Assembly (NCBI GenBank): GCA_025890175.1
Contig: JANPYM010000012.1
Location: 1,037,388 to 1,101,387, forward strand
DNA length: 64,000 bases
DNA from: Ciborinia camelliae
Taxonomy: Eukaryota > Ascomycota > Leotiomycetes > Helotiales > Sclerotiniaceae
Direction of reading: 5' to 3'
The notes below the pieces were generated by a model. It saw only the letters and a list, made by a program, of their open reading frames with translations, did no database searches and was not told the origin of the DNA. Shown in pieces: positions 34,915 through 45,970 of the stretch (positions are counted from its first letter, which is position 1; every line of letters starts with the position of its first letter). A program made the position numbers and the translations under genes.

Positions 34915-36132
34915 ATGAAGTTATCCAGCTTTCTCCAGCTTCCTCTGGTGCTTGCGCCTATACTCGCACCTCTACCCGTTGCTGCAGAGCATACGAGCAA
35001 TTGGGCAGTCCTTGTATCTACCTCACGATTCTGGTTCAACTATCGACATTTGGCAAATGTCCTCTCACTTTATCGCACCGTCAAACGGCTTGGAATTCCA
35101 GATTCTCAGATCATTCTCATGTTACCCGATGATATGGCATGCAACCCTCGGAATGCCTTCCCTGGGACAGTCTATAGTAATGCAGATCGCGCCGTGGATT
35201 TATATGGAGACAATATCGAGGTGGATTATCGAGGATATGAGGTTACGGTGGAGAACTTTATTCGACTGTTGACGGATAGAGTTGGGGAGGAGATGCCGAG
35301 AAGCAAGAGGCTTCTGACGGATGATAGAAGCAACATATTGGTTTACATGACAGGTCATGGTGGGAATGAATTCTTGAAATTTCAAGATGCGGAAGAAATT
35401 AGTGCATTCGACTTGGCAGATGCGTTTGAGCAGATGTGGGAGAAGAAGAGGTTTGTTGGATTCATCCTAGGAGAGATCTTTAAACTAACCACAATCTTCA
35501 GATACCATGAACTACTTTTCATGATCGATACATGCCAAGCCAACACTATGTATAGCAAATTCTACTCCCCCAACATAATTGCAACTGGTTCTTCGGAAAT
35601 TGATCAGTCTTCATATTCGCATCATGCGGATAATGATGTCGGAGTAGCAGTCATTGATCGATACACATATTATAATCTGGATTTTCTTGAAACCCAGGTT
35701 CGGGAACCTGGCAGCAAAAAAACGTTGGGCGATTTATTTGATAGTTATGACGAGTCAAAGATTCACTCTGATCCAGGTGTTAGATGGGATCTTTTCCCAG
35801 GCGGGGAGCAAGGAGGTAGAGAAAGACTATTGATGGACTTCTTTGGAAATGTACAAAACGTGGAAGTTGACAAGATCGCAAATGATACGGCATGGAAAGA
35901 GGATTTACTGTCCCTAGGCAAGAAAATTGCTGAACTGCGTGAGCGAACAGAATTGACGGAAAAGAATTCCACATCCTCTACAGCTCTATCCCAAAGTCAC
36001 CAAACCCGCAAGATACGTGCTGCAAAGGTAGAATTAGACGATTCTTGGTGGGGGAAGAAGGCAATAGGCGCATGGGCTCTGGCAGGTTGTTCACTTGTTT
36101 GGCTCGCAGGAACATACTTAGAGTCGACATAA
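34915..36132 (+). CDS. GPI8: GPI-anchor transamidase catalytic subunit (peptidase C13)
   Basis: Two exons, 34915-35450 and 35502-36132, 388 residues. A signal peptide ends near LPVAA, followed by the Gpi8 block HTSNWAVLVSTSRFWFNYRH. The caspase-like dyad is His148 in TGHGGNEFLKFQD and Cys190 in MIDTCQANT. A short C-terminal membrane helix (AIGAWALAGCSLVWLAGTYL) anchors it in the ER. Gpi8 cleaves the C-terminal signal of precursor proteins and transfers them to GPI with Gaa1, Gpi16, Gpi17 and Gab1. The 51-nt intron is a multiple of three and has no stop, so it reads through in frame and adds 17 foreign residues just before YHELLF. Splicing restores the family sequence KKRYHELLFMIDTC. Confidence 0.95.
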   Translation: MKLSSFLQLPLVLAPILAPLPVAAEHTSNWAVLVSTSRFWFNYRHLANVLSLYRTVKRLGIPDSQIILMLPDDMACNPRNAFPGTVYSNADRAVDLYGDNIEVDYRGYEVTVENFIRLLTDRVGEEMPRSKRLLTDDRSNILVYMTGHGGNEFLKFQDAEEISAFDLADAFEQMWEKKRFVGFILGEIFKLTTIFRYHELLFMIDTCQANTMYSKFYSPNIIATGSSEIDQSSYSHHADNDVGVAVIDRYTYYNLDFLETQVREPGSKKTLGDLFDSYDESKIHSDPGVRWDLFPGGEQGGRERLLMDFFGNVQNVEVDKIANDTAWKEDLLSLGKKIAELRERTELTEKNSTSSTALSQSHQTRKIRAAKVELDDSWWGKKAIGAWALAGCSLVWLAGTYLEST

Positions 36133-36234
36133 GCTCTTAACTTCTATATACTCTTTAATTTGTACCACCCAATTATTTCCTGGCAGCCTCTATGATGACG
36201 CTTTTCAAATGCCCCGGGTTACCACAAATATCTA

Positions 36235-37410
36235 TTATAAAACTGCCTCGACTGCAGCATAATTTGTTCCAGGGCCATGACGAACTTTTTGAAGCTTCAA
36301 GCCCGAAAGCGTCAGCAAGTTCACCCACTGCTTTTCTGTCCTCTCACGGCCGCTTAACGTCATCATCGTTATGTCCATCCACCCAGCTTCGACATCTGCA
36401 TCACTTGATGGGAGGACGATCTCGGAGATTACCATCTTTGAAACTTCGGGTGTCATTGCAGCAGCGATCATTTTGAGAATGAGTACACAATCAACATCTG
36501 GCCAATCGTGCAGGCATCGACAAATATAGTATATCGGAGCTCCTGCTTTATGTCAGCAATCAAGCATACTGCATTTACAGGGCACTTTTAAAGAAATAGA
36601 GCGATTCGTCGTACCCTTTAATAGGTTTAGACGTGAAGAAATCATAATTCACCGTCGTGACTTCGGGGGTTGTATGACCAATTGTATCAATCAGCTCATC
36701 TCGTTCTTGGAGTACCACTTTTCCTGGAATTTCTTCGATAAATTTCATAATCTGCTTGGTCACATGTCCACTCCCACCGCCTATATCCACGACCAGCACC
36801 GTATCATGGTCAGATTCGACTTCCTTCAGCCCATCCTTAAATGGAAAGATTCCAACAGTTCAATCCGTGGCTACAGTCTGAGCAATCGTGGCTAAGTTTA
36901 GGTTTTGGAATTGCTCAGGGAATGCTTCGATGTGCTCCCACGTATTTTTCTCGCCAGCTTGGTGAGCGAAGCAATATGAGTTAAGGATGTGATCTTCTGG
37001 GCTCTTGAACACAGTTTTGCGGAAGAACTCAACACATTCAAGGATTAGGGAGATTGTATTCGTCATACCTATTTATTCATATCAGAAGAAACTATTCGTA
37101 GTTTGTGAAACATCCTGGAAGAGCGCATGCCAGGATGGAGGCGTGGTGCTGAATGGTTGGGTTGTATTTACTGACATCAACTTGAAGATTCCCCCCAGTT
37201 CCAGCTCCAAGGATACCATCGAATATGGCGTATGAATATATTCCTCTTCTCCTACCTCGACGAACGGCCCGACAACCGTAAGGACTCACATAAATCGAAC
37301 TTACCCAGAGTCAATTTACAAACATAGTTGGGGACCTCGATAAAGTATCAACACTCACCAAACAGTTCTCTCTCCACGCCCAATATCTCGGCCAATGTTA
37401 TGTTATGTTG
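36235..37410 (-). pseudogene. Class I-fold O-methyltransferase pseudogene
   Basis: The minus strand carries scattered but ordered blocks of a fungal SAM-dependent O-methyltransferase. They are an N-terminal LAEILGVERELFG region near 37390, VDVSKYNPTIQ, a helical FFRKTVFKSPEDHIL segment and NLNLATIAQTVATD. An in-frame TGA follows (36860-36862), then IFPFKDGLKEV, the SAM motif VVDIGGGSGH, a break near 36600-36540, CLHDWPDVDC and the last strand LQKVRHGPGTNYAAVEAVL. Besides the TGA, the upstream part needs at least one more frame change near 37070 and the junction before HDWPD lacks an in-frame GT-AG pair. Such enzymes often sit in secondary-metabolite clusters, but no backbone synthase is visible here. 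The LaeA-like methyltransferase 2 kb away is a different family. Confidence 0.7.
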
Positions 37411-39197
37411 TAGCACTAGATGATATGATGATCCATCCGTGGATAAAGCACCAAATCACCCATCTCTAAAGCTACCCTTAATTCAATGTTCCTGAGTGTA
37501 CTGACTATTCACATTTGATAATCAAAATTAAGAAGCTTGCATAGGTATTATATTCCCTTGCTCTAGGTGGAGTACCTATTGTTGATATTATTATTGTGTA
37601 TCGAGCTAGTGTATGTAGAACTATTTTATATCAACAGTACCAATATATAAGGTACATACATATACATATTAATTGTCAGTCTCCCTCACTTACTTGATGT
37701 CAATATAATATATAGAAATCGTGACCAATATGTATGTATGTATGTAAGATTACCTAAGTACAGTAGGTAACTTTTTGACTTGAATTCTCAAAATTCGAAA
37801 ATACAATATCAGCAACATCAACAGATCCCAATGCCTTCAGGTATCATCGAAGTGGAAACTTTGATGCATGAATTCGCCAGTACGGCAAGAAGTAGGTGGG
37901 TAGATAGATGTAATGAATAGGTACTAGGTAGGTATCTTCACTCAAATTGAATGGTATGGTATGGATATACAAATGCAAGGCGCGAGATTTGAACATGAGT
38001 GAAAAAAAGTAAAAGGTTTCATGCATGCATGCATGAATGCATGTAATAAATAGTAAGGTTACAGTACATTAGTGGTTAGTGGATACAATAACGATATGAT
38101 ATCATTATCATGAGATAATAACTTGAACTATAAGCTATCTACCTATCTAGACACCTACTCGGTATCCTCGGTAGACAAGCTAAAGATACCTTTTATAATA
38201 ATATCATATATGGGTATGGGGGATCTAATTCTTCAAGTATGTAGATTTTGATCCAATATCCGATATCCCATAGGAGACAGGTTAGAACTTGGAGCATATG
38301 ATTAACTGATCCACTGATGGGATGGGTTTGGATGGGAAAATCGTTAGAATTTAGAAAGCTTCATTGGCTTTGATAACTTCAAAGCAATGCAAATGCAATG
38401 GCTTCAAAGAAAAGGAAGTTGATGAGTTAACGGGGGTAATGAAGAAATAAACGAGATTCCTAATTGGTTATTCGTGGGGTAAAATGAGGGGCTAGCCGCG
38501 GGTAGGAGCCCGGCACTTGAGAGGGTACTATAGGGGTAGGGGTAGGGGTAAATGAGGGGGTGGGGTTGAATCGTCAACCTATATTGATCCTATTTGATCA
38601 TATCTTTTCTTTCACCAGTAAAATTGTATTCCCTGTAAAGATTATAAAAACTCTTTCTCTAAAGCTCTCACCGCAAGTCTCAAATATTTACAATTTAACT
38701 GGGGAATAATATATGGTTATCCATCCCATCATGTAGTGATACCTTACCCTACCTACCCAAAGATCTGACATTGGATGCACCTACATACTCGGTGTGTATG
38801 TAATCGGATGAGACTGAATATACAAGCAAAAACCCCGAATATTCTTACCTTTGATAGCATACATTACTAGTATCATTTTATGTAAAATATATCCATCGCT
38901 ACTGCCACGACATGACTATCGATGTAAGAAGGCATCTTCTTCCTCGTCTTCTTCTTGTATCGCCATTCGTAGTTCGTTATATGAAGGACATCTTCTCAAT
39001 TGCATCCATCACATCACATCACATCACGCCTCCTCAGTCAATTAGACTCGGAAAGATCTGATCAAATACAGTAGTCGAATAACCTTACCAAGCATCTGAA
39101 GTCTTGGCAAGTTGTATCCCGTGACACGGCAGCCAAGAAAGGTCATTGATCATATCATCTCGTGTCGCCCATATATTCTACGAGAACACCAACCAAC
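37411..39197. other. Intergenic spacer with repeat fragment
   Basis: No gene supported. It contains a partial copy of the MITE core (37581-37635), TGCA/CATG repeats (38020-38043), GTAGGGGTAGGGG (38535-38550) and the promoter side of the methyltransferase at 39198. Confidence 0.5.
37581..37635. mobile_element. Second copy of the MITE core, short hairpin form
   Basis: Positions 37599-37630 are identical to the 32-bp core of the element at 19769-19938. Here the core is bounded by an 8-bp inverted pair (GTTGATAT at 37581, ATATCAAC at 37628), so it looks like an internally deleted copy or half element. Confidence 0.65.
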
Positions 39198-40485
39198 ATG
39201 TCACAATCAACGGAAAAGGATACACCGAAAGAGAAGGATCAAGCAGCACAAGAAATCATTCCACAAATAACTGCTGCTTCATCGTCCGCTACTGTCCCCA
39301 ATCAACCCAGTGTTCAAAATGATGAGAATACGACCATCGGAAACGTAAATTCTAACAACAATTCCAACAGCAACAGCAACAACAATAATCTTCAACTCAA
39401 TGGAGATCAAGATACTCCTGTCGAAGTTGTGAGTAAAGCTTCCTCAAATTATTTTTATGATAATCAAATATGATGGCAATTATGTTATTATATGATAAAT
39501 ACTCACAAAGTCACCACAGGACACGCATAGCGATGCAGATTCCAGTTGGGAAGAAGATTCCGTATCAGTTTCCTCGACATCCATCAGTTCATCAATGATG
39601 AACTACACCTACGAAAACGGTCGTCGCTATCATGCTTATAAATCCGGCTCCTACCTCCTTCCTAATGATGAAGCAGAACAGCAAAGACTTGATCTCAAAC
39701 ATCACGTGTTCAAGCTGATTCTCGGTGGAAAGTTATTCTGCGCACCCATCGATCCCAATCCCCAACGAATCCTCGATATCGGAACGGGAACTGGTCTCTG
39801 GGCCATTGAATGCGCCGACGATTTTCCCTCTGCTGAAGTCACGGGAACGGATTTAAGTCCCATTCAACCGGGTTGGGTACCGCCAAATTGTAGATTCCTG
39901 CTTGATAATGCCGAGGACGATTGGCTGTTTTCTCCTAATCGAAAGTTTGACTTGATTCATTGGAGAGTGCTTGCTTCCAGTATATCGGATTGGCCAAAAT
40001 TATTCCGTCAAGCGTATGCACATATACGACCTGGTGGATGGATTGAAGCACAGGAACACGAAGTACACATCGAGAGTGACGATGGTACTCATCTCCAAGC
40101 AGCAAATCTGCAAAAGTTTTTCGGATTGGTTGATGAAGCGAGTGTTAAGAATGGAAAGATGATGGATGAGGTTGCTGGGAATCAAAAGAAATGGATGACG
40201 GAAGCGGGATTCGTCGATGTTCATGATCAAATCTACAAGGTCCCAATTGGTCGTTGGCCCAAGGATAAGAGACTCAAGGAGATCGGTATGTATTACCAAG
40301 CTCAATGTTTGGATGCTGTCGAACCGATCAGTATGGCTTTGTTTACGAGGGTCTTGGGGTATAGTTATGAGGAGGCGCAAGTGATGATGATCGGACCAAG
40401 GAGGGATATGCAAAATATTTCAAATCATATTTACATGAAGTTTCATTTTGTTTATGGAAGGAAACCAAATATTGGAGAGATATGA
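39198..40485 (+). CDS. LaeA-like SAM-dependent methyltransferase
   Basis: Two exons, 39198-39428 and 39520-40485, joined over a 91-nt intron, 398 residues. The first 100 residues are disordered, with a Asn/Ser repeat (coded by AAC/AGC runs) and an acidic SSWEEDSVSVSS patch. The methyltransferase domain starts with YENGRRYHAYKSGSYLLPND and carries motif I ILDIGTGTGLWAIE (about residues 161-174). VTGTDLSPIQPGWVPPN, FDLIHWRVL and GGWIEAQEHE follow, all characteristic of the fungal LaeA/TAM-type family. LaeA regulates secondary metabolism with velvet proteins; most paralogues of this type have unknown targets. The ATG at 39198 is preferred, since the frame upstream opens only at a GTG. Confidence 0.88.
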
Positions 40486-43400
40486 TAGCGCGGATGTCGG
40501 AATGATGTTCAAAGAAATGGGCTTTTGCAAACATGGAGTTCTTTAGCCGTTTGGTATTGGGAGCGAGGCGCTCTGTTATTCATGGGGTGTTGGAGATATC
40601 TACATCTTTATCTATAAGATGTGATGGGATGATGACGGTGATGGTGTTTACGGGGAGTTGGGTTTAGGAGTATAGCGATACCTTCCTTGTATTGTTAACC
40701 ATAGTATAGCGTCGATCTCGGGAACGGAAAAACGGTCTTAAAGTTCACACAAACATTCGTAAACACTTCTCATTACGAACCAAGCTACCTATACTGCATG
40801 GATGATGGAAATTATTTAATAATATAATGTGCTTGTGAACTGAACTGGAGGACTCGTCTTGTCTTTCTGGTAATTATCCTTGCTTTTGTTGACGGAGACA
40901 CTGGTGACAGGTAGCAATGATCGGGTGTTGCTTTTGCACTTTGGAATTTAATGCAAATCCTTGGCTCTTAGATGAGAAGATTGATGACTACCTAGGTAGT
41001 TTCAAGAGACATTGCATGATCTTGATGCCTCGTATAGAAGAACTTGAAGTTAGATTTTGATGCGTAACCTGGAGAATTGTATAATTTCCTTTTTCATTTC
41101 TCAACTCACTTTTTCATGTCTGTCGTGTATCTTTATACAAGGAAAGCGAGTATGGGGTGTATGATTTTGTGGCGAATATGGATGGTGCAGATTGATCATG
41201 CAGATTGACTTCCTTCACAACTTGTACGATATCACCCATTGATGGAGAATTTTAGATTTTACTATAGATACTGCGCTCAAAAGCTATAAAATACAGTCTG
41301 CTTGTTAAGCCAAATGCCAACTGCTTCACGAAACGGCTGTATTAGATAGAATCACTCCTTTAACCACACAGATTTTGCCCAACCTATCATACCCTGGAAG
41401 CCTTCACCCAGGAAGCCGAAACTAGAATCTCCCATTTCATGTTGGTTCTTGGATAACAAGTATTCGAATTAAATATTTCCAACACAGAGCTCCTCTGACC
41501 CCCATAAGCACCAGCAGTTGGAACTCCACTATCACCTGAAGTTGCTTGAAGTCGACTCGAGATGGCAGCCGGTAAGGGGCCTCTGCCGCTATGGAAGCGA
41601 GACTTGTCCACTCTGCACTATCTTTAATCAACTACATCGGCCATCTTGACTATAGCAAGATGGCCATGATTTGGCATCAGCGTCCGGAATCTGAGCGTCG
41701 CTCCACGCGGCTGAGATCGTCGCAAGTAGGGGTCCAAAGATCTGAGTCTCTAGTCGGAATGGTAAATGACTCAACTAACTCCACGACAGAGACCGATGTA
41801 GCTTTCGACGCGACGCGGCTTTTTAACGAGTGAAGTGGTCTCTGGGATGCCGAGATTTCTTCCGATGTGTGAGGCGTACCTCCATTTTGAAAGGTAGATA
41901 AAAGATGTGGAAGCTAAGCTGTTGGGGCTGTTGCGGCTGCTGCAGCTGTTATGGCTGCTGTGGTAACTAGTCTGCTGGGGCTACCAGTTATTACGACGTG
42001 CGGCTAGTGGAGGCTGGCAATCGAGAACTGTGCTCAACTTGCTGCTCATCTGCAGGCTAGCTTGAAGGATCTTTCCATCTGCAAGCTAGATTGCAGCCCA
42101 TTTTTCTTCTTGTAGAAGAGCTTGGGAGATCCATGTCGATCTGAAATTGATCTGGTTGTTCAACTCCATGGACTGTGTAGAACTGGTACGGACAAAGAGA
42201 TGGGACTGGGACTGTCTAATTAAAACATAGAATTCCGATACCAGAAACAGAAACGAATATTCGATGAATTTGTTGTTGTGATGAAACTTGACGAATTGGG
42301 GCACTTCAATCGGTCTAATGACGCGATCATCCTCGACATCCATCCAGGCCACCGAAATTTCTAGGAGTTCCAAGAACCATCTCACTCCAAGCACCATCCA
42401 ACCACTCATTGTAGTATAGATGTATCTTGCAAATCCCTTTCTTGCAATCGTACTTTGTAGGTATCGTAGATCGATGATTCTTCGTGGCCTCGCGTGAGGG
42501 CTTTTCGAGGTAGGTATCGATAGCTCTTCATCAAATTGCGCATCTCTCTAACTCTACATCCGTATTTCAAATCCATATTTAGCCAAAGGCATTCTCACAG
42601 ATTGACCACAGAACTAGTTCGCAGCAATAGATATGGGGCGCGTGGTAAGCAGTATGTTGCGAGTTCCAACTACCTGGTAAAGCTTTCAAAGAAGAATTTG
42701 AAAGGAGAAGTCCAGATGTGAAGTATTGCACATATGAAGAATTCATCTAGATCCCAAGCAAATTAAAGAAGTGAAAGTAAGTAGTATTGTTATGATTTCT
42801 CTCACAGTATTGTTTTCAAGTTTGGTTGTTGCTGTTGGTTCCCCACAGTTACCCCTTCGGTTAAAATTAAAAAGAAAGTGAAGACTACCGAGGGCTCCCC
42901 AAACTCTTTTCCCTTTAGTGAATTGTTTTTAAATGTAATTAAAACCACTAGGTATCTATGAACATATTTCAGCATGAAAATCTAATTTTTATGGCTAGAT
43001 CTGAATAACAAGGGGATTAAAATTGATGTTTGAGTGACAAAGTTATTGTCTCAATTACATCATCAAACTTTTCCAATTTTCCATCATTACCTAGGTAGGT
43101 AGAAGGCTTTAGATTTCCCCTTCCTTCTACCACTACAGAGCATCTTTGTAAAACTTGTTTTCATTACGTGAAGCTATCAATGATATCAATCAATGCTCAA
43201 GTATCAAGGTGTATGTTTAGACATCCACATTCTGCCAAAAACCCAGTACTTGATCTTGTCTTCAACTTTACAAGTTCTCTCATAATAAACTTTTGCCCAA
43301 AAATAAAAACAAATTTACTCCCACTCAAGTTTTCTTGCTAGACTTAATTTGTCTCTTTCAAAACTTTGGAGAGATTGAATTATCTCCAGCCTCAGACTTA

Positions 43401-43590
43401 TTCAGACACTGATAGAAGAAAGGGGCCAGCAACCTCAGACCTCTTTATCACAATCACAACACTTCAACTCTATACTTCTGTAACATTTGTTCTTCTTCAT
43501 TAAATTCTCTATTCCTATACCTCATATATCATATCAGTACCAATATAGCTTATTTTAATTTAAGACGCCAATGCTGGATATTCCCCTCTA
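40486..43590. other. Long intergenic spacer with a GC-richer, decayed patch
   Basis: No gene could be supported. Between about 41490 and 42090 the composition turns GC-richer, with CTGCTG/GGCTGCTG runs and broken open frames on both strands. Short open stretches on minus (41437-41631, 42086-42409) have protein-like composition but no recognisable family. A CCTAGGTAGGTAG motif lies at 43091. Confidence 0.45.
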
Positions 43591-43932
43591 CTACCCAATA
43601 TCAAGATTCCTTATGGTTAATGAATGATCCAATGGCCGGCCACACACAAGATGAAAAGTTGAACCCAATGCTGTAAAACCATATGCTATCATCTCAACTA
43701 TAGGATCAGACTGCTGTCTTAGTAATTGAGTGTCTATACCCCTCTCAATACTTCTTCTCAGGAAACCCCTCATATCACTATCAACTGATATACTTTCAAT
43801 AAATACCCATAAAAATATTAATACAAATAGAAATTCGTATGATAGATTATCATCCGAACCATAGACTTTAGAATACTGCACCAATTCCACAGCCACCTTA
43901 GCTTTCTCTGCTTCGAGATTCTTTCTTAACAT
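43591..43932 (-). CDS. Hypothetical protein with one membrane helix
   Basis: A 113-codon frame from ATG 43932 on minus. It begins with a charged segment (MLRKNLEAEKAKVAVELVQY), then one membrane helix (YEFLFVLIFLWVFIESISV) and a polar C-terminal half. An additional exon upstream is possible, because the frame is open to 43980 without an ATG. No family recognised; could be a chance frame. Confidence 0.3.
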   Translation of the reverse strand: MLRKNLEAEKAKVAVELVQYSKVYGSDDNLSYEFLFVLIFLWVFIESISVDSDMRGFLRRSIERGIDTQLLRQQSDPIVEMIAYGFTALGSTFHLVCGRPLDHSLTIRNLDIG

Positions 43933-45354
43933 TAACTCCTTCCTTCTCACAACCCCCCTTAACCATCCACACAATTCCAACGAATTTCAAGTTCCTCCCA
44001 CACCACTCACTCAACTCATCATTTTTCCCTTGGAATTCCCGCCCAATCGCTCACCCACCTAGTAGCTATAAATATTCCAACAGGCGGGAAACTTTCCATA
44101 CATACATACTCATCCACCCAGTATATATCCAACTGCAAGTCCAAAAACGTATCAGGATTCAGTCACCTCCTCCCCACCCTCTCGCACCCCAAAATTATCT
44201 CCTCTTCCTTCCACCCCAACCAATAGATGAAAATCAACTCACTTAACTACCTACCTACCTACCTACCTACCTACCTACTTATTCTCAATATCTCTTTTTT
44301 TCTCCAAAATTCTAACAAATATAACAATATCTATATAAATATCCATTTTAACCTACAACCACCCCTCACCCCTTCTACATCTCTCTCCCTCTCCCCTTCC
44401 CCCTCTTATTTTATTATTTTGGGAATAGCTTCATTATTACTAAATTGAGTGTCTAAAAAGCATCTGGCAAGAAGAGCTGCGAGGTAGGTCGTAAGAGGCG
44501 TGAACCGAAGCGGCCGAACTCAAAGCTCGTACAACACAATAAAAAAACAAGAATTCCACCAAGTCAAGAGCAAGAAGGGTTGGTTTTGATTTCTTGATAC
44601 ATAGGTACCCACCTACATACATCGATCAACGCATCCTATTCTTCCATTCGATGCTACAATCTTAGAACATGATCCATCAGATCAGATCAGATCAGACCAG
44701 ATCCGCACAAAAAATATAATCCTACCAATATAAATTCCAATCCAATCCAACCATCACACACAAAAGTAAACAACAATACTTCTCAAGATATTCCTCCTTC
44801 CTTACGCGACAAATCAAATCAAATCAAATCAAATTAAATCAAATCCTAAGTATGTAGAGAGAAAGCAGCTAAATGTAGGTACCTATCAACTGTATCTGTA
44901 ACTGTGACTGTACCGAAGAAAAGAACAGAAAAGTAAAGTCCTCCGCTTCACAAACGATATTGCAGTGGAGATGGAGATATGGATCACTAGATCCATCTTC
45001 ACGGGGAGGGGGTAATTTCTATACTTGTGTGTTGCCGTACCTGACATTATCACAATACCATCCTCCTGGTGCGGTCGCTGGTATGAAGATTATTTCATTG
45101 CGAATGATGTAGATATAAATATACACCGCATTTCATCTCATTTCATTACGCAATGCCGAATTTTAACAGAATGGGTGATTTAAGAAACTCCTCCCATGAA
45201 ACTCGGCCCGCTGATGCTGTGCATTCGATTTTCCATAACTCCCAAACAGGCAAGTCGTTTCCTCCCATCCGCTAAGATATCATTTATCATTCGTTGAATA
45301 TCTGATCTCAAACCATACCAAACCATTCTGTACGACCAACATGCAACAGTACAA
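43933..45354. other. Intergenic spacer with simple repeats
   Basis: No gene supported. It contains (TACC)n at 44247-44278, (GATCA)n near 44678-44700 and (CAAAT)n near 44810-44845. Confidence 0.55.
44247..44278. repeat. (CTAC)n microsatellite
   Basis: Eight head-to-tail CTAC units. Confidence 0.9.
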
Positions 45355-45970
45355 CTACTCCTCTCCCAAACTCTGCCTAACCAAAGCTCTACATCTCGAC
45401 TTCCATTCTCTCATCTCCTTGCCTTTTGGATTCGCTTGCGCCTCTCTCCACAACCTTGCCGCTTCCACATTGGCTGGACTACTATCATTGGGATCATTCA
45501 TGAGACTAACCACACTCAACAAGATGGTCTCTGGTGTCTGTACTGGTGTCCATCGTTCACTTGCGTCTTCGTAGCCATATTCATCGTTTCCGGATGGGTG
45601 TAAAATGGAAATGCAGAGGACACCGGTTTCAGGGTAGATATTTGGGTGAAATGGGATGGGATCGCAGAAGGTAAGCTTCGGTGGTGCATGCGGATAGTTT
45701 TCGGGAAAGGAGAGAAGACAGCGCCAGTTGCCTCCTAAGAGTATTGTTAGCATGAGTTTTGTAGCATCCCGGTGAGAAGTCGTATTAAAACTCAGGTAAG
45801 AAAGGTATAACCATACCGCCGTAGTATTTGCATTCATCACTCAACATAAGCATAACCTCCCATTCGAAAATATTATCCTTCACCAGCCCACAACTTATTC
45901 CGGGTAAATCCCTTGCTTTTTGTATTTCTTTCAGTTGTCTGCCAAGCAGACTTGCTGCTGCGCTCGTCAT
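45355..45970 (-). CDS. UBC7: Ubiquitin-conjugating enzyme E2, Ubc7/UBE2G type
   Basis: Two exons on minus, 45970-45817 and 45734-45355, joined over an 82-nt intron (GTATGG donor, CTAAC branch, CTTAG acceptor), 177 residues. The UBC fold is complete: SLLGRQLKEIQK helix 1, IFEWEVMLM, then FPENYPHAPPKLTF and HPNIYPETGVLCISIL with active-site Cys92. The 13-residue acidic loop insertion after the active site (HPSGNDEYGYEDASERW) defines the Ubc7/UBE2G/Cdc34 subgroup; the PVQTPETILLSVVSLMNDPN block follows. Ubc7 ubiquitinates misfolded ER proteins together with Cue1 and Hrd1/Doa10. The exon join restores the strand YYGGGNWRCLL. No other in-frame ATG lies upstream. Confidence 0.95.

Noticed and set aside
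39162..39197. Upstream start for the LaeA-like protein
   Set aside because: That codon is GTG; the first ATG in frame is at 39198.
44227..44448. 73-codon frame with LPTYLPTYL repeats
   Set aside because: Translation of the (CTAC)n microsatellite.
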